A stretch of 39,029 bases of DNA from TMED14 sp038145075 (GCA_038145075.1 JAYQOY010000011.1:1-39029), one strand, 5' to 3'. Counted from the first letter of the stretch, positions 15,543 through 23,469 are shown. Notes: generated from the sequence alone by a model not told the origin. Made by a program: numbers and translations.

Positions 15543-16632
15543 GCTGAAGGCTGGCATCAAAAAACACCAAACGGGCATTGACATTTCGGCCGATATCCAC
15601 GTAGGCATCGTCTAAGGTTTGGTGCATGAGCAGCACCTTGTCGGCGTTCATGAGCTTCGAAAAACTAGCCGCATTGAAGGGAACATCAGGGAACCACTCC
15701 AAAGTTCCATGCTTCAGTGCGTGGTGCCGGAGACGCTCCAGCTGAGACAGCAAGGATCCTGCGAAGCGGAGAAAATCGCGTTGCTGTTCGCGGTTCCAGG
15801 CCCCCACCGTATCTACCCAGTTTTGCAAGCCGGGAAGGTCCTTCTTGAAGGCAAGACGCATCCACTCGACAAAATTTTCAGCAAGAGGCACGAGGCGTTC
15901 GCGGTTTTCTAAATAATCAATGGCTACACCTGGCTCACCGCCCGAAAGTGCGCTAAGCAATTTCGCTTGATTTGGGTCTAGTTGACGTTCTTCCACGAGC
16001 CATTTACGGACGTTTTCGGCACCCCATGGCGGCAGGTAGACGGCTTGGCAACGGCTTCGAATGGTCCCTAGCACAGATTCCTCATCGTGGCTGATAAGAA
16101 AGATGGCGGTATTGGGTTCGGGTTCTTCGAGGGTTTTCAGCAGCTTGTTGGCGGCGGAATCGTGAAAACGTTCGGGCAGCCAAATGAGGAGCACTTTATA
16201 CCCGCCGCTGTGGGATTTGAGGCTCAGCAGATCCCCCATGCGCTTGGCTTCTTTGACCGAAATCTGAACCACTTTTTGGCTCGCATCGAGCGCATCAATC
16301 CACGTCCTAACTAGAGGAAACTTATTGAATTTCAAAAAGTTACGAAATTCACCAAGACTGGATTCCGACGTGCCGTCCCCCGCACTTGCCGTCACGGGAA
16401 AGACGAGGTGAACGTCGGGATGCGTCAAACCCGAAGTCTGCTTGCACGAAGGACAGGTACCGCAGCCGCCCTCGGAACAGAGCAAACGCTTGACGTAGGA
16501 TTGAACGGCCGCCCACGCCATGCCCCCCTGCGCCGAAACGACCAGCTGTGCGTGGGGCACCCTACCGGGCTTGGCGGTGGCCAGCCATTCGTGGGCAGGA
16601 TAGTTGGGCGAAAGGTCAAAAATTTCGGGCAC
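15526..16632 (-). CDS. holB: DNA polymerase III delta' subunit (clamp loader)
   Basis: A 368-residue AAA+-type clamp-loader subunit. The zinc-binding cysteines are Cys52, Cys57, Cys60 and Cys63 (CSEGGCGTCPSC). The region around residues 160-170 reads AANKLLKTLEEP, and the SRC sensor motif is at 193-195 (IRSRCQ), all typical of DnaX/HolB proteins. The P-loop position reads SAQGGMAW without the essential Lys, so it should not bind ATP. This is normal for delta' and supports the assignment over DnaX. Translation starts at GTG 16632, with an imperfect -7 box (TACCTTCG on the minus strand, 16637-16644) only 4 nt away. It is divergent from pgk. Confidence 0.9.
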   Translation of the reverse strand: MPEIFDLSPNYPAHEWLATAKPGRVPHAQLVVSAQGGMAWAAVQSYVKRLLCSEGGCGTCPSCKQTSGLTHPDVHLVFPVTASAGDGTSESSLGEFRNFLKFNKFPLVRTWIDALDASQKVVQISVKEAKRMGDLLSLKSHSGGYKVLLIWLPERFHDSAANKLLKTLEEPEPNTAIFLISHDEESVLGTIRSRCQAVYLPPWGAENVRKWLVEERQLDPNQAKLLSALSGGEPGVAIDYLENRERLVPLAENFVEWMRLAFKKDLPGLQNWVDTVGAWNREQQRDFLRFAGSLLSQLERLRHHALKHGTLEWFPDVPFNAASFSKLMNADKVLLMHQTLDDAYVDIGRNVNARLVFFDASLQLMKAF

Positions 16633-16650
16633 GAAGCGAAGGTAGAAACC

Positions 16651-16658
16651 TACCTTTG
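16651..16658 (+). promoter_or_regulatory. -7 promoter element for pgk
   Basis: TACCTTTG matches TAnnTTTG, 18 nt before the ATG at 16677. It also excludes longer in-frame starts of pgk, which would lie at or upstream of the transcription start. Confidence 0.7.
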
Positions 16659-16676
16659 ATGTCCCATAGTTTTAGC

Positions 16677-17873
16677 ATGAAAACCATCGAAGATTTATCC
16701 CTTTCTGGCCAGCGCGTCCTGATTCGCGTCGATTTTAACGTGCCCTTGAATGAAGACGGCACCGTGGCCAATGACAAACGCATTTTAGCTACCCTTCCCA
16801 CGCTGCAGCACATCGTGGAAAATGGAGGCAAAGCGGTGATTTTATCGCACTTGGGCCGCCCCAAAGCGGCACCCGAGGCCAAGTATAGCCTTCGCCCGGT
16901 GGCGGAAGCATTAGCCGTTCGCCTCGGTCAGCCCGTTGCTTTTTGTGATGAGGCTGTTGGTCCTAAAGCCGATGCAGCCGTTTCAGCGCTGGATAATGGC
17001 GAGGTTCTTTTGCTTGAAAATGTCCGCTTCTACCCCGGCGAAGAAAGCGGCGACGAAGTGTTTGCCGCGGAACTCGCCAAGCACGGCGATTGCTATGTGA
17101 ACGACGCTTTCGGCACCGCGCACCGCGCACACGCAAGTACAACGGTTGTGGCCAAGCACTTCCCTGGAAAATGTGCCTTTGGCTACGTGATGGCGGCGGA
17201 AATTGAAAACGTCGACCGTGTGTTGGTCAGCAGCGAAAAGCCAGCTCTAGCCATTGTAGGCGGATCAAAAGTGTCCAGCAAGATTGACATTTTGCAGCGC
17301 TTGATGGACCGCGTGGATGAAATCATCATTGGGGGCGGCATGTCCTTCACCTTTGTCAAAGCGCAAGGCGGCGAAGTGGGTCAGAGCATCTGTGAGTTGG
17401 ACCACCTACAGACAGCCTTGGACATTTTGGCGCTCGCCAAGGAAAAGAATGTGGCTATTCACCTGCCGAGTGATGTGATTGCAGCGGACGATTTCGCTCC
17501 AAATGCCACTACCCAAATCTGCCCCATCCACGCCATCCCTGCTGATTGGCAAGGTTTAGACGCCGGCCCAGAAAGCCGCGAAGCCTTCAAGAAAGTGGTG
17601 GCCAACGCCAAAACCCTTCTGTGGAACGGGCCCTTGGGAGTCTTTGAAATGGAAGCCTTTGCGGGCGGCACCAAAGATGTGGGTCTGGCTATTGCAGAAG
17701 CGACCGAAAAGGGCTTGTTCAGCTTGGTCGGCGGCGGTGATTCCGTTTCAGCCGTGGAGCAGTTTGGCTTAGCAGACCGAATGAGCTATATCTCCACCGG
17801 AGGTGGCGCCATGTTGGAGTACTTGGAGGGAAAAACGCTTCCAGGCATTCAAGCCATCTTGGACTTCGCCTAA
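16677..17873 (+). CDS. pgk: Phosphoglycerate kinase
   Basis: A complete 398-residue glycolytic kinase that interconverts 1,3-bisphosphoglycerate plus ADP with 3-phosphoglycerate plus ATP. The N-domain signature RVLIRVDFNVPL and the substrate Arg/His segment LSHLGRPK are present. So are the hinge region GGSKVSSKI, the GGGMSFTF segment and the nucleotide-binding VGGGDSVSAVEQFG near the C-terminus. The start is placed at ATG 16677 (MKTIEDLSL), just downstream of the -7 box. The gene is single, ending in a palindromic region shared with the convergent cvpA. Confidence 0.97.
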   Translation: MKTIEDLSLSGQRVLIRVDFNVPLNEDGTVANDKRILATLPTLQHIVENGGKAVILSHLGRPKAAPEAKYSLRPVAEALAVRLGQPVAFCDEAVGPKADAAVSALDNGEVLLLENVRFYPGEESGDEVFAAELAKHGDCYVNDAFGTAHRAHASTTVVAKHFPGKCAFGYVMAAEIENVDRVLVSSEKPALAIVGGSKVSSKIDILQRLMDRVDEIIIGGGMSFTFVKAQGGEVGQSICELDHLQTALDILALAKEKNVAIHLPSDVIAADDFAPNATTQICPIHAIPADWQGLDAGPESREAFKKVVANAKTLLWNGPLGVFEMEAFAGGTKDVGLAIAEATEKGLFSLVGGGDSVSAVEQFGLADRMSYISTGGGAMLEYLEGKTLPGIQAILDFA

Positions 17874-17897
17874 AAAAACGCGCAGGAAGGGTGTTTT

Positions 17898-17923
17898 AAG
17901 CGTTTTAAGCGCTTAAAACGCTT
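17898..17923. terminator. Perfect 26-bp palindrome between convergent pgk and cvpA
   Basis: The sequence from 17898 to 17923 is identical to its own reverse complement; each half is AAGCGTTTTAAGC or its complement. It ends inside the cvpA stop codon. As RNA it could fold into a hairpin in either direction, so a bidirectional terminator is the simplest reading. A dimeric protein-binding site is possible. Confidence 0.6.
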
Positions 17924-18431
17924 ATTCCTCAGAAGGATTCAGCTCTGGTAAATACGTTGCGCTAAGGTCTAGCAGTTCGTTTTTCGCACTGTTTAGGCTG
18001 CGGTAGACCCAAGACTCGCCAGCGAGGGGTTCGGAAATTGCAAAACGAGGCACGACCAAGTCGGCATACGCCGCCCAAATGAGCGCAGAGAACACGATTC
18101 CTTTGGCCAAGCCGCTAATACCGCCCAGCAAGCGGTTAGCCCAGCCCAACCAGACGAGCTTAAGCACTTTGGTGAGCAATTTGCCTAAAAGAACAATGAG
18201 CAAGTAGCCGCCCAAGAAGAGCACAAACTTTCCGACCAAGGTGGCATTGGAAATCCCCCATTCGAAGGCATTCGACAGCCAGGCTCCGGTGGGTTCGGCG
18301 TATTTTTGGATCAGGAAGTAGCCAACAGCCAAACCCACGAGACCGGACCACTCGTTGATAAAGCCACGCCAAATGCCGCGGCCCGTGAAAAAGGCCACCA
18401 AGGCGAGTAGAAAAATGTCGACACCATTCAC
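17922..18431 (-). CDS. CvpA family inner-membrane protein
   Basis: A small membrane protein of 169 residues from GTG 18431 (MNGVDIFLLALVAFFTGRGIWRGF). It has four hydrophobic segments and the CvpA-like N-terminus, with a first helix followed by a GxxxGxxRGF-type turn. The C-terminal 45 residues are polar. CvpA proteins are loosely linked to colicin V export and envelope stress, but their molecular role is unclear. A GTG at 18470 would add 13 residues and overlap the divergent neighbour, and is less likely. It converges with pgk and is divergent from the gene at 18447 with almost no spacer. Confidence 0.85.
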   Translation of the reverse strand: MNGVDIFLLALVAFFTGRGIWRGFINEWSGLVGLAVGYFLIQKYAEPTGAWLSNAFEWGISNATLVGKFVLFLGGYLLIVLLGKLLTKVLKLVWLGWANRLLGGISGLAKGIVFSALIWAAYADLVVPRFAISEPLAGESWVYRSLNSAKNELLDLSATYLPELNPSEE

Positions 18432-18446
18432 AGCACCTAAGGTAGG

Positions 18447-18794
18447 ATGAGCGAACCTTTGAAAGAACACTGGGAGCGCGTTGTGGCGCTATTTACGGAG
18501 CGATTTTCACCCGGTGACCCCATGGACCTGGACGGCATCCTCTTTGCCATTGGCCTTCAAGAGCTCCAAATGCCCCACCAACGCCTTCGAAAAGACCATA
18601 AAGTGGATGTCTTCCACATTGGAATTTGCCGATTGCTCGAACCCTACGGCTACTACAAGTTTGTAGGACGCGATGAGGAGGGCTGGCCGCATTTTGAGGT
18701 TTTGGAGCCCCTGCCCCACCTGCCGCCAGGCCATCAATCGCGCCTGATGAAGGAGGCTGTGATTTCCTACTGCCAAGGGCAAGGTTGGATTTGA
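18447..18794 (+). CDS. Small conserved hypothetical protein
   Basis: A 115-residue soluble protein without signal peptide or membrane segment. It is acidic to neutral, with an N-terminal helix (about 1-20) and a middle part resembling LDGILFAIGLQEL. A C-terminal part has aromatic residues (YGYYKFVGRDEEGWPHFEVLEPLP). The pattern recalls short uncharacterised proteins common in Bacteroidota, but I cannot name a family. The start ATG at 18447 faces cvpA head-to-head. No catalytic motif is visible. It could be a small adaptor, and no function is claimed. Confidence 0.75.
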   Translation: MSEPLKEHWERVVALFTERFSPGDPMDLDGILFAIGLQELQMPHQRLRKDHKVDVFHIGICRLLEPYGYYKFVGRDEEGWPHFEVLEPLPHLPPGHQSRLMKEAVISYCQGQGWI

Positions 18795-18797
18795 GGC

Positions 18798-18829
18798 AAA
18801 AAAAACGCCCGACTCGGGGGAGTCAGGCG
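18798..18829 (-). terminator. Terminator for the lipoprotein pair (minus strand)
   Basis: CGCCCGACTC (18806-18815) pairs with GAGTCAGGCG (18820-18829) with one mismatch. On the minus strand the hairpin is followed by eight T (A-run at 18798-18805). It ends minus-strand transcription of the genes at 18860-19641. There is no T-run on the plus strand. Confidence 0.8.
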
Positions 18830-18859
18830 AAGTAAGCGTTTAAAACGTCTGGAAGGCTA

Positions 18860-19246
18860 TTAGCAGCCCGCGCTACCGTTGGTGTAGGGCAAAACCACAA
18901 TCTTCATCACGACGGTGCTGTCGGGTTCCAATTTGAGGTAGCCACATCCGAAGACTACGGGAGGATTGTCGCCTTTTTGGGCGGTAATCTGCAGAACCGC
19001 AGGCATGGTGTATTCAAACACGTCGTCGCCCGAATCGTTGCGCATGACCCCATCAATGCCAGTATGGCCTTGGTAATCGGGAATGGCATTCACGACCGGA
19101 GCGGTAGCACGCACGTAGGCGTTCTGAATAGGTGTACCGTTTTCGTCCACCACTTCAACACTGAAGCTGTACACAGGGGCGTTCTTCTTGGTACATGCAG
19201 CAAAGCTCAAGCCAGCTGCCAAGAGGGTGAAGAGAATGCGTTTCAT
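18860..19246 (-). CDS. Putative lipoprotein, paralogue of its upstream neighbour
   Basis: 128 residues from ATG 19246, with a lipoprotein signal peptide ending LSFAAC, so the mature protein begins at a lipidated Cys. The rest (about 105 residues) is a beta-rich domain beginning VEVVDENGTPIQNAYVRATAP. This resembles carboxypeptidase-regulatory or Ig-like folds common in Bacteroidota surface proteins. It shares an ordered pattern with the upstream gene: PIQNAxVR, a Gly-Asp/Val-Asp-Gly turn, AxKG, a GCxY segment and a C-terminal Gly-Cys. A TTG at 19255 is a less likely start. The ATG overlaps the upstream stop by 4 nt (ATGA), so translation is coupled. Function unknown. Confidence 0.8.
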   Translation of the reverse strand: MKRILFTLLAAGLSFAACTKKNAPVYSFSVEVVDENGTPIQNAYVRATAPVVNAIPDYQGHTGIDGVMRNDSGDDVFEYTMPAVLQITAQKGDNPPVVFGCGYLKLEPDSTVVMKIVVLPYTNGSAGC

Positions 19247-19641
19247 TGGGGACAACCGTTATTTAAATCGCCGAATGGCTTCATGAAGACGATGATTTCC
19301 GCCGTGGAGGCCTTGGTCACGTGCACATAGCTGCATCCGCGCCAGCCGCCTTTGGCCGCCTCTACGTCCAAAAACGCTTCGCCGTCAAATTTGAAACTGG
19401 GCTCGCACCAGCCATCGACGCCCGAGTAGCGGTAGTAGCTGCCTTGGGTGTTGGGATCGGTAAACAAGGTGTTCGTTCCGGGAGCGAACAGGCGCACCAA
19501 AGCATTTTGGATGGGTACAGAATCTTGATTCATGACCCGAACCCGAACCTGGGAACGCGTATCTTCCTCCTCGCAACTGGTACTCAGTCCGAGAATTCCG
19601 AAGAAAATGAGACTCCAAAGGAGTGTTTTGTTGAGCTTCAT
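19243..19641 (-). CDS. Putative lipoprotein, first of a tandem pair
   Basis: 132 residues from ATG 19641. The N-terminal hydrophobic segment ends GLSTSC, a lipobox-like site followed by CEEED. The mature domain starts with VRVRVMNQDSVPIQNALVRLFAP and ends with GDLNNGCPQ, matching the layout of the downstream gene. Several cysteines (in VDGWCEP, GCSYV and the C-terminus) could form disulfides. A longer in-frame start at 19722 would reach across both divergent promoter boxes and is rejected. A TATATTTG box on the minus strand lies 34 nt upstream. Probably a surface or periplasmic lipoprotein of unknown role. Confidence 0.8.
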   Translation of the reverse strand: MKLNKTLLWSLIFFGILGLSTSCEEEDTRSQVRVRVMNQDSVPIQNALVRLFAPGTNTLFTDPNTQGSYYRYSGVDGWCEPSFKFDGEAFLDVEAAKGGWRGCSYVHVTKASTAEIIVFMKPFGDLNNGCPQ

Positions 19642-19653
19642 GCGGGTATGCAA

Positions 19654-19661
19654 TAGTTTTG
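19654..19661 (+). promoter_or_regulatory. -7 promoter element for pheS
   Basis: TAGTTTTG matches TAnnTTTG, 37 nt before the pheS ATG. It lies inside the leader of the divergent lipoprotein transcript, so the two promoters overlap. Confidence 0.55.
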
Positions 19662-19675
19662 CGCTCAGCGCAGAG

Positions 19676-19683
19676 CAAATATA
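19676..19683 (-). promoter_or_regulatory. -7 promoter element for the lipoprotein pair
   Basis: The minus strand reads TATATTTG, an exact match to TAnnTTTG, 34 nt before the ATG at 19641. The leader contains the palindrome GCGCTGAGCGC. Confidence 0.6.
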
Positions 19684-19698
19684 AACGATTCCTTTCCC

Positions 19699-20715
19699 AT
19701 GCTGGAAATCATTGAGAAACACATCGCCACCGTCGCTTCAACGACGCTGGACAGCCAAGAAGCGGCAGAAAACTTCCGAATTCATTACCTCGGCAAGAAG
19801 GGGATTTTGCAAGCGCTTTTTGCAGACTTTAAAAACGTTCCTGGCGACCAAAAGCGTGCGGTGGGCCAAAGCCTAAACCAGCTGAAAACCGCTGTGGAAG
19901 CGGCTTTAGCAAGTGTTCAAACGGCAGCTCCCAGCAAGAAGAGGGGGCCCTCGGAGGATTACAGTCGACCTGGTTATGCGACGCTCCCGGGCGCCCACCA
20001 CCCCATTTCTTTGGTGCGAAATGAAATCGTTTCCATCTTCGAACGAATGGGCTTTGCCGTGGCTCAAGGTCCTGAGATGGAGGACGATTGGCACAACTTT
20101 TCGGCATTAAACTTCCCGCCCGAACACCCTGCGCGCGATATGCAGGACACGTTTTTCTTGGCGAAAGACCCCGATTGGGCGCTCCGAACGCACACCTCAA
20201 GTGTTCAAGTGCGGACCATGGAATCGCAAAAACCGCCTATTCGCATCATTGCACCAGGCCGTGTATTCCGAAACGAAGCCATTTCGAGCCGCTCCCACTG
20301 TGTTTTCCACCAAGTGGAAGGCCTCTACATCGATAAAAACGTCTCCTTTGCGGATTTGAAGCAAACGCTTTTGGCCTTTGCCCAAGCCTTCTTTGGCGAA
20401 AAAACGGAAATCCGCCTCCGCCCGAGTTACTTCCCCTTCACGGAGCCCAGCGCCGAAATGGACATCTGGTGGGGCCTTGAAAACGAAGTGGACTACCGCA
20501 TGACTAAGGGCACAGGTTGGCTAGAGATCATGGGCTGCGGCATGGTGGACCCAGCCGTACTTGAATCTTGTGGTATTGACCCCACCGAATACAGCGGCTA
20601 CGCCTTTGGTATGGGCATCGAACGCATTGCCATGCAGCGCTTCCAAATCCCCGACATCCGCGCCTTCTACGAAAATGATTTGCGCTTCTTGCGGAATTTC
20701 CAGGGGGCGCTCTAG
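19699..20715 (+). CDS. pheS: Phenylalanine--tRNA ligase alpha subunit
   Basis: 338 residues, the normal size for PheS, the catalytic alpha chain of the alpha2-beta2 enzyme. The N-terminal coiled coil (about 1-95) binds tRNA. The class II core includes motif 2 (VFHQVEGLYID) and motif 3 (YAFGMGIERIAM), plus the ATP/substrate segment EPSAEMDIWW. The beta subunit gene pheT is not adjacent, as is common in Bacteroidota. The ATG at 19699 is the only start that keeps the conserved N-terminal LxxIexxh region. It converges with pyk across a 92-bp repeat/hairpin spacer. Confidence 0.96.
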   Translation: MLEIIEKHIATVASTTLDSQEAAENFRIHYLGKKGILQALFADFKNVPGDQKRAVGQSLNQLKTAVEAALASVQTAAPSKKRGPSEDYSRPGYATLPGAHHPISLVRNEIVSIFERMGFAVAQGPEMEDDWHNFSALNFPPEHPARDMQDTFFLAKDPDWALRTHTSSVQVRTMESQKPPIRIIAPGRVFRNEAISSRSHCVFHQVEGLYIDKNVSFADLKQTLLAFAQAFFGEKTEIRLRPSYFPFTEPSAEMDIWWGLENEVDYRMTKGTGWLEIMGCGMVDPAVLESCGIDPTEYSGYAFGMGIERIAMQRFQIPDIRAFYENDLRFLRNFQGAL

Positions 20716-20807
20716 GGGGGTTTAAGGGTAAAAGGGCTAACGCTCTTAAACCCTTCAACCCTTTAACTTTTCTACCAAAGAGCGTTGCGACCGCAACGCG
20801 AGTTGGC
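20716..20807. repeat. Partial copy of the interspersed repeat plus strong hairpin
   Basis: GTTTAAGGGTAAAAG at 20720-20734 is identical to the 15-mer at 21-35 and 38906-38920, and a CTAG lies just before it (20712). Further on, TTAAACCCTTCAACCCTTTAAC is roughly complementary to the start of the block. At 20782-20799, GCGTTGCG and CGCAACGC form an 8-bp GC-rich stem. The region separates convergent pheS and pyk and probably terminates both. Confidence 0.6.
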
Positions 20808-22226
20808 TTATTCCCCCACCTTCTTAATACGCATGGTGTTCGTGGTACCGCGCTTCATGATGGGCATACTGGCCAATTGGATGATGTAATCGCCCTCTTC
20901 CACGAGCTTTTCCTCGCGGAGTCTTTGGGTGATGTCCATCATGGTTTGGTCCGTGGACTCCATGCGGTCGTAGTAGAAGCCGCAAACGCCCCAGTACAAG
21001 CTGATTTTATTCAGAATGGACTTGTTGGACGTGAAGGCGTAGACATTGCTTTTGGGGCGGAAGGAAGAAATCAACTGAGCCGAATATCCTGAGGCCGTAA
21101 GCGTGGTAATAGCAGTAGCCTCCACGAGATTGGCCATTTTGGCTGCTTGGAAGCAGATGGCGTTGTTGACAAAGCGGTCGTCTTGCTTCTTGGGCTTGCG
21201 CTCTTTGATGTGGTGGACGCCGGAGGTTTCAGCGGCCGCAACAATTTTAGCCATGGTGGCGACGACTTCAACGGGGTATTTGCCGACAGAGGTTTCGCCC
21301 GAAAGCATCACCGCGTCTGCGCCGTCCAACACGGCATTGGCGACGTCGTTCACTTCGGCTCGGCTCGGCGTCATGCTGTCGATCATACTCTCCATCATCT
21401 GGGTCGCAACGATGACCGGCTTGGCACGCTCCACGGCCTTAGCCACAATCATTTTTTGGATCATGGGCACGGATTCCAAAGGCACTTCGACTCCGAGGTC
21501 ACCGCGGGCCACCATGACACCGTCGGTTTCGTCCAAAATGCGCTCGATGTCGGAGACGGCTTCGGGCTTTTCGATTTTGGCGATGATGCCGGCATTGTTT
21601 TTATTCTTGGTCAAAATGGTGCGCAACTCTTTGACGTCCTGAGCGTTGCGAACAAAGCTCAAGCCAATCCAGTCTACACCTTCTTCCATGGCTACCTCCA
21701 GGTCGGCCAAGTCTTTTTCGGTCAAACAGGGAAGCGAAACGCGGGTGTTGGGCAGGTTAACGCCCTTTTTTGATTTCAAGGGGCCGCCTTGAACCACTTC
21801 CGTGACCACTTCGTCCTTGCGGTTGGTGGAGATGACGCGCATCATCAACTTTCCGTCGTCAAGCAAGATGGTTTCGCCGGGGTTGACATCCTTGGGGAAA
21901 GCTTGGTAGGTCATGTAGACGCGTTCCTTGGTGCCTTCACACTTGGTATTGGTGAAAGTGACAATGTCGCCGGGGTTGACCACAGCTCCTTCCTCCACAT
22001 TGCCGACGCGCAATTTGGGGCCCTGCAAATCCGCCAAGATGGCCGCATGCATGCCGGTGCGCTCTAGAATGGCACGGATGGTTTGAATCGTGCCGCGGTG
22101 CTGCTCGTGGCTGCCGTGTGAAAAGTTCACACGGAAGACGTTCACGCCAGCGCGCAACATGCCTTCAAGGACGGCTGCATCTGAAGAGGCGGGGCCGAGG
22201 GTGGCTACAATTTTCGTTCGTTTCAT
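20808..22226 (-). CDS. pyk: Pyruvate kinase
   Basis: A 472-residue glycolytic enzyme that converts phosphoenolpyruvate plus ADP to pyruvate plus ATP. The N-terminal TKIVATLGPASS, FRVNFSHGSHEQH, the catalytic-Lys segment IIAKIEKPEAV, GVMVARGDLGVEVP and ATQMMESMIDSMTPSRAEVNDVANAVLDGADAVMLSGET are all present in order, followed by a complete C-terminal domain. It is the last gene of the minus-strand run acpP-fabF-rnc-small protein-pyk, starting 6 nt after the preceding stop. This order is common in Bacteroidota. Confidence 0.97.
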   Translation of the reverse strand: MKRTKIVATLGPASSDAAVLEGMLRAGVNVFRVNFSHGSHEQHRGTIQTIRAILERTGMHAAILADLQGPKLRVGNVEEGAVVNPGDIVTFTNTKCEGTKERVYMTYQAFPKDVNPGETILLDDGKLMMRVISTNRKDEVVTEVVQGGPLKSKKGVNLPNTRVSLPCLTEKDLADLEVAMEEGVDWIGLSFVRNAQDVKELRTILTKNKNNAGIIAKIEKPEAVSDIERILDETDGVMVARGDLGVEVPLESVPMIQKMIVAKAVERAKPVIVATQMMESMIDSMTPSRAEVNDVANAVLDGADAVMLSGETSVGKYPVEVVATMAKIVAAAETSGVHHIKERKPKKQDDRFVNNAICFQAAKMANLVEATAITTLTASGYSAQLISSFRPKSNVYAFTSNKSILNKISLYWGVCGFYYDRMESTDQTMMDITQRLREEKLVEEGDYIIQLASMPIMKRGTTNTMRIKKVGE

Positions 22227-22232
22227 GAATTC

Positions 22233-22736
22233 TTATACTTCGGTGTTCAGCGGTTCAAAGAGAAAGTTCTCTCGTTCGCGAAGGGTAGACCAAGGGAGGA
22301 CGTTTTGCCCCACGACTCCGGGTATGGAGGCGATTCGGCGTTGCAAAATTACCATTTCCTGCGTAGATAGCTCCGGTTCGACGATTAAGAGCGCGTGAAG
22401 GTTCTTCGGTTTTTGGATCAAAGCGCGCTTAGGGGCTGCAGCGACCTCTTCGGGAAAGAGATCGGCAGAGGTGGCGGTGGGGGCTTGGATCCAGTCCGTG
22501 GATTCGGGAAGATTCCACAACAGAGAGATGTCTTGGCCGGCGCAGATTCCACGGTAAAGCGCATGGGTCGAATAGAGGGGCTTTTGAATACAGCGCCAAT
22601 CCTCGTGTCGGACGAGCTGCCAGGACAGTCCTTCATTCAGCGCAAAAACAAGGGAAATGTCGCTCAGCGATGTGCTGAGCCCAAGGACGCTGGGCGGGGG
22701 CCCATCATCGACGACGTCGAGAACGAGACGGTTCAC
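22233..22736 (-). CDS. IPExxxVDY-position small protein (divergent)
   Basis: A 167-residue protein without membrane segments, starting at GTG 22736 and overlapping the rnc 3' end by 32 nt. Position between rnc and pyk is the usual place of the Bacteroidota IPExxxVDY family protein. The layout fits: an N-terminal part with FALNEGLSWQLVR, then a C-terminal strand LIQKPKNLHALLIVEPE where the name-giving motif should be, and then helix and beta-turn GVVGQNVLPWS. The motif itself is not conserved. The family has no established function. The assignment rests on synteny and loose pattern. Confidence 0.65.
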   Translation of the reverse strand: MNRLVLDVVDDGPPPSVLGLSTSLSDISLVFALNEGLSWQLVRHEDWRCIQKPLYSTHALYRGICAGQDISLLWNLPESTDWIQAPTATSADLFPEEVAAAPKRALIQKPKNLHALLIVEPELSTQEMVILQRRIASIPGVVGQNVLPWSTLRERENFLFEPLNTEV

Positions 22737-23466
22737 GTCGACCTAAGTTAAGCGCTTTGCATGCAGCGCGTGATGCGGACTCTTCCGCAGCTTTTTTGGA
22801 CTGGCCGGAGCCTTCGCCTTTTACCTCGCCATCAATCTTAACGACCATGGTGAAGCGCTTTCGGTGTTCGGCCCCATTTTCTTCGGTTACTTCGAAGTCA
22901 AAGGTCTTCTTCTGGCGCTGAACCCATTCGATCAGGAGGCTCTTGTAGGAAATCACCTCTTTTTCCACCTTGTCAAAATTGACATAGGCATCCAAGATGC
23001 GCTTATGGACGAAGACTTTGGTGTCGTTCCAACCTCGGTCCACATAGACGGCGCCGACTAACGCTTCCAACGTGTTGCCAGGAACAGAGGTGGTGCCTGC
23101 GCGGCGTCCGCGTGAGGATTGTTGCATCCAGGGCGGGATGCCCATTTTTTCGGCGATGCGGTTAAGGGCTTTGCGCGAGACGACTTTGGAGCGCATACTC
23201 GTCAAGTAGCCCTCGTTGCCGCTGGGGTATTTCTCGTAGAGGTATTCGGCCATGAGAACGCCCAAAACGGCGTCTCCCAAGTATTCTAAGCGCTCGTAGC
23301 GCATGTTCGCGCTTTTCTGCGTCTGGTCATCGACTTTTCGGCGAAATGCAGCGAGGTACAAATTGGGGTCGTACAGACGAAGGCCCGTCATTTCGCGAAT
23401 AGCGGCGAGCAAATCTTTAGACTCGGCTGGAACCGAACGGAAAAAAGAGCGAAGGGCCTTCAGCAT
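22705..23466 (-). CDS. rnc: Ribonuclease III
   Basis: A 253-residue double-strand-specific RNase that processes rRNA and other structured RNAs. The signature ERLEYLGDAVLG (58-69) is intact. The second metal-site motif reads NTLEALVGAVYVDRG with Glu134, but has Asn131 where many RNases III have Asp. Residues about 172-240 form the dsRNA-binding domain (SGQSKKAAEESASRAACKAL). The C-terminus is a short Arg/Ser-rich tail. The gene starts 3 nt after the fabF stop and overlaps the following gene by 32 nt. Confidence 0.95.
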   Translation of the reverse strand: MLKALRSFFRSVPAESKDLLAAIREMTGLRLYDPNLYLAAFRRKVDDQTQKSANMRYERLEYLGDAVLGVLMAEYLYEKYPSGNEGYLTSMRSKVVSRKALNRIAEKMGIPPWMQQSSRGRRAGTTSVPGNTLEALVGAVYVDRGWNDTKVFVHKRILDAYVNFDKVEKEVISYKSLLIEWVQRQKKTFDFEVTEENGAEHRKRFTMVVKIDGEVKGEGSGQSKKAAEESASRAACKALNLGRREPSRSRRRR

Positions 23467-23469
23467 ACC

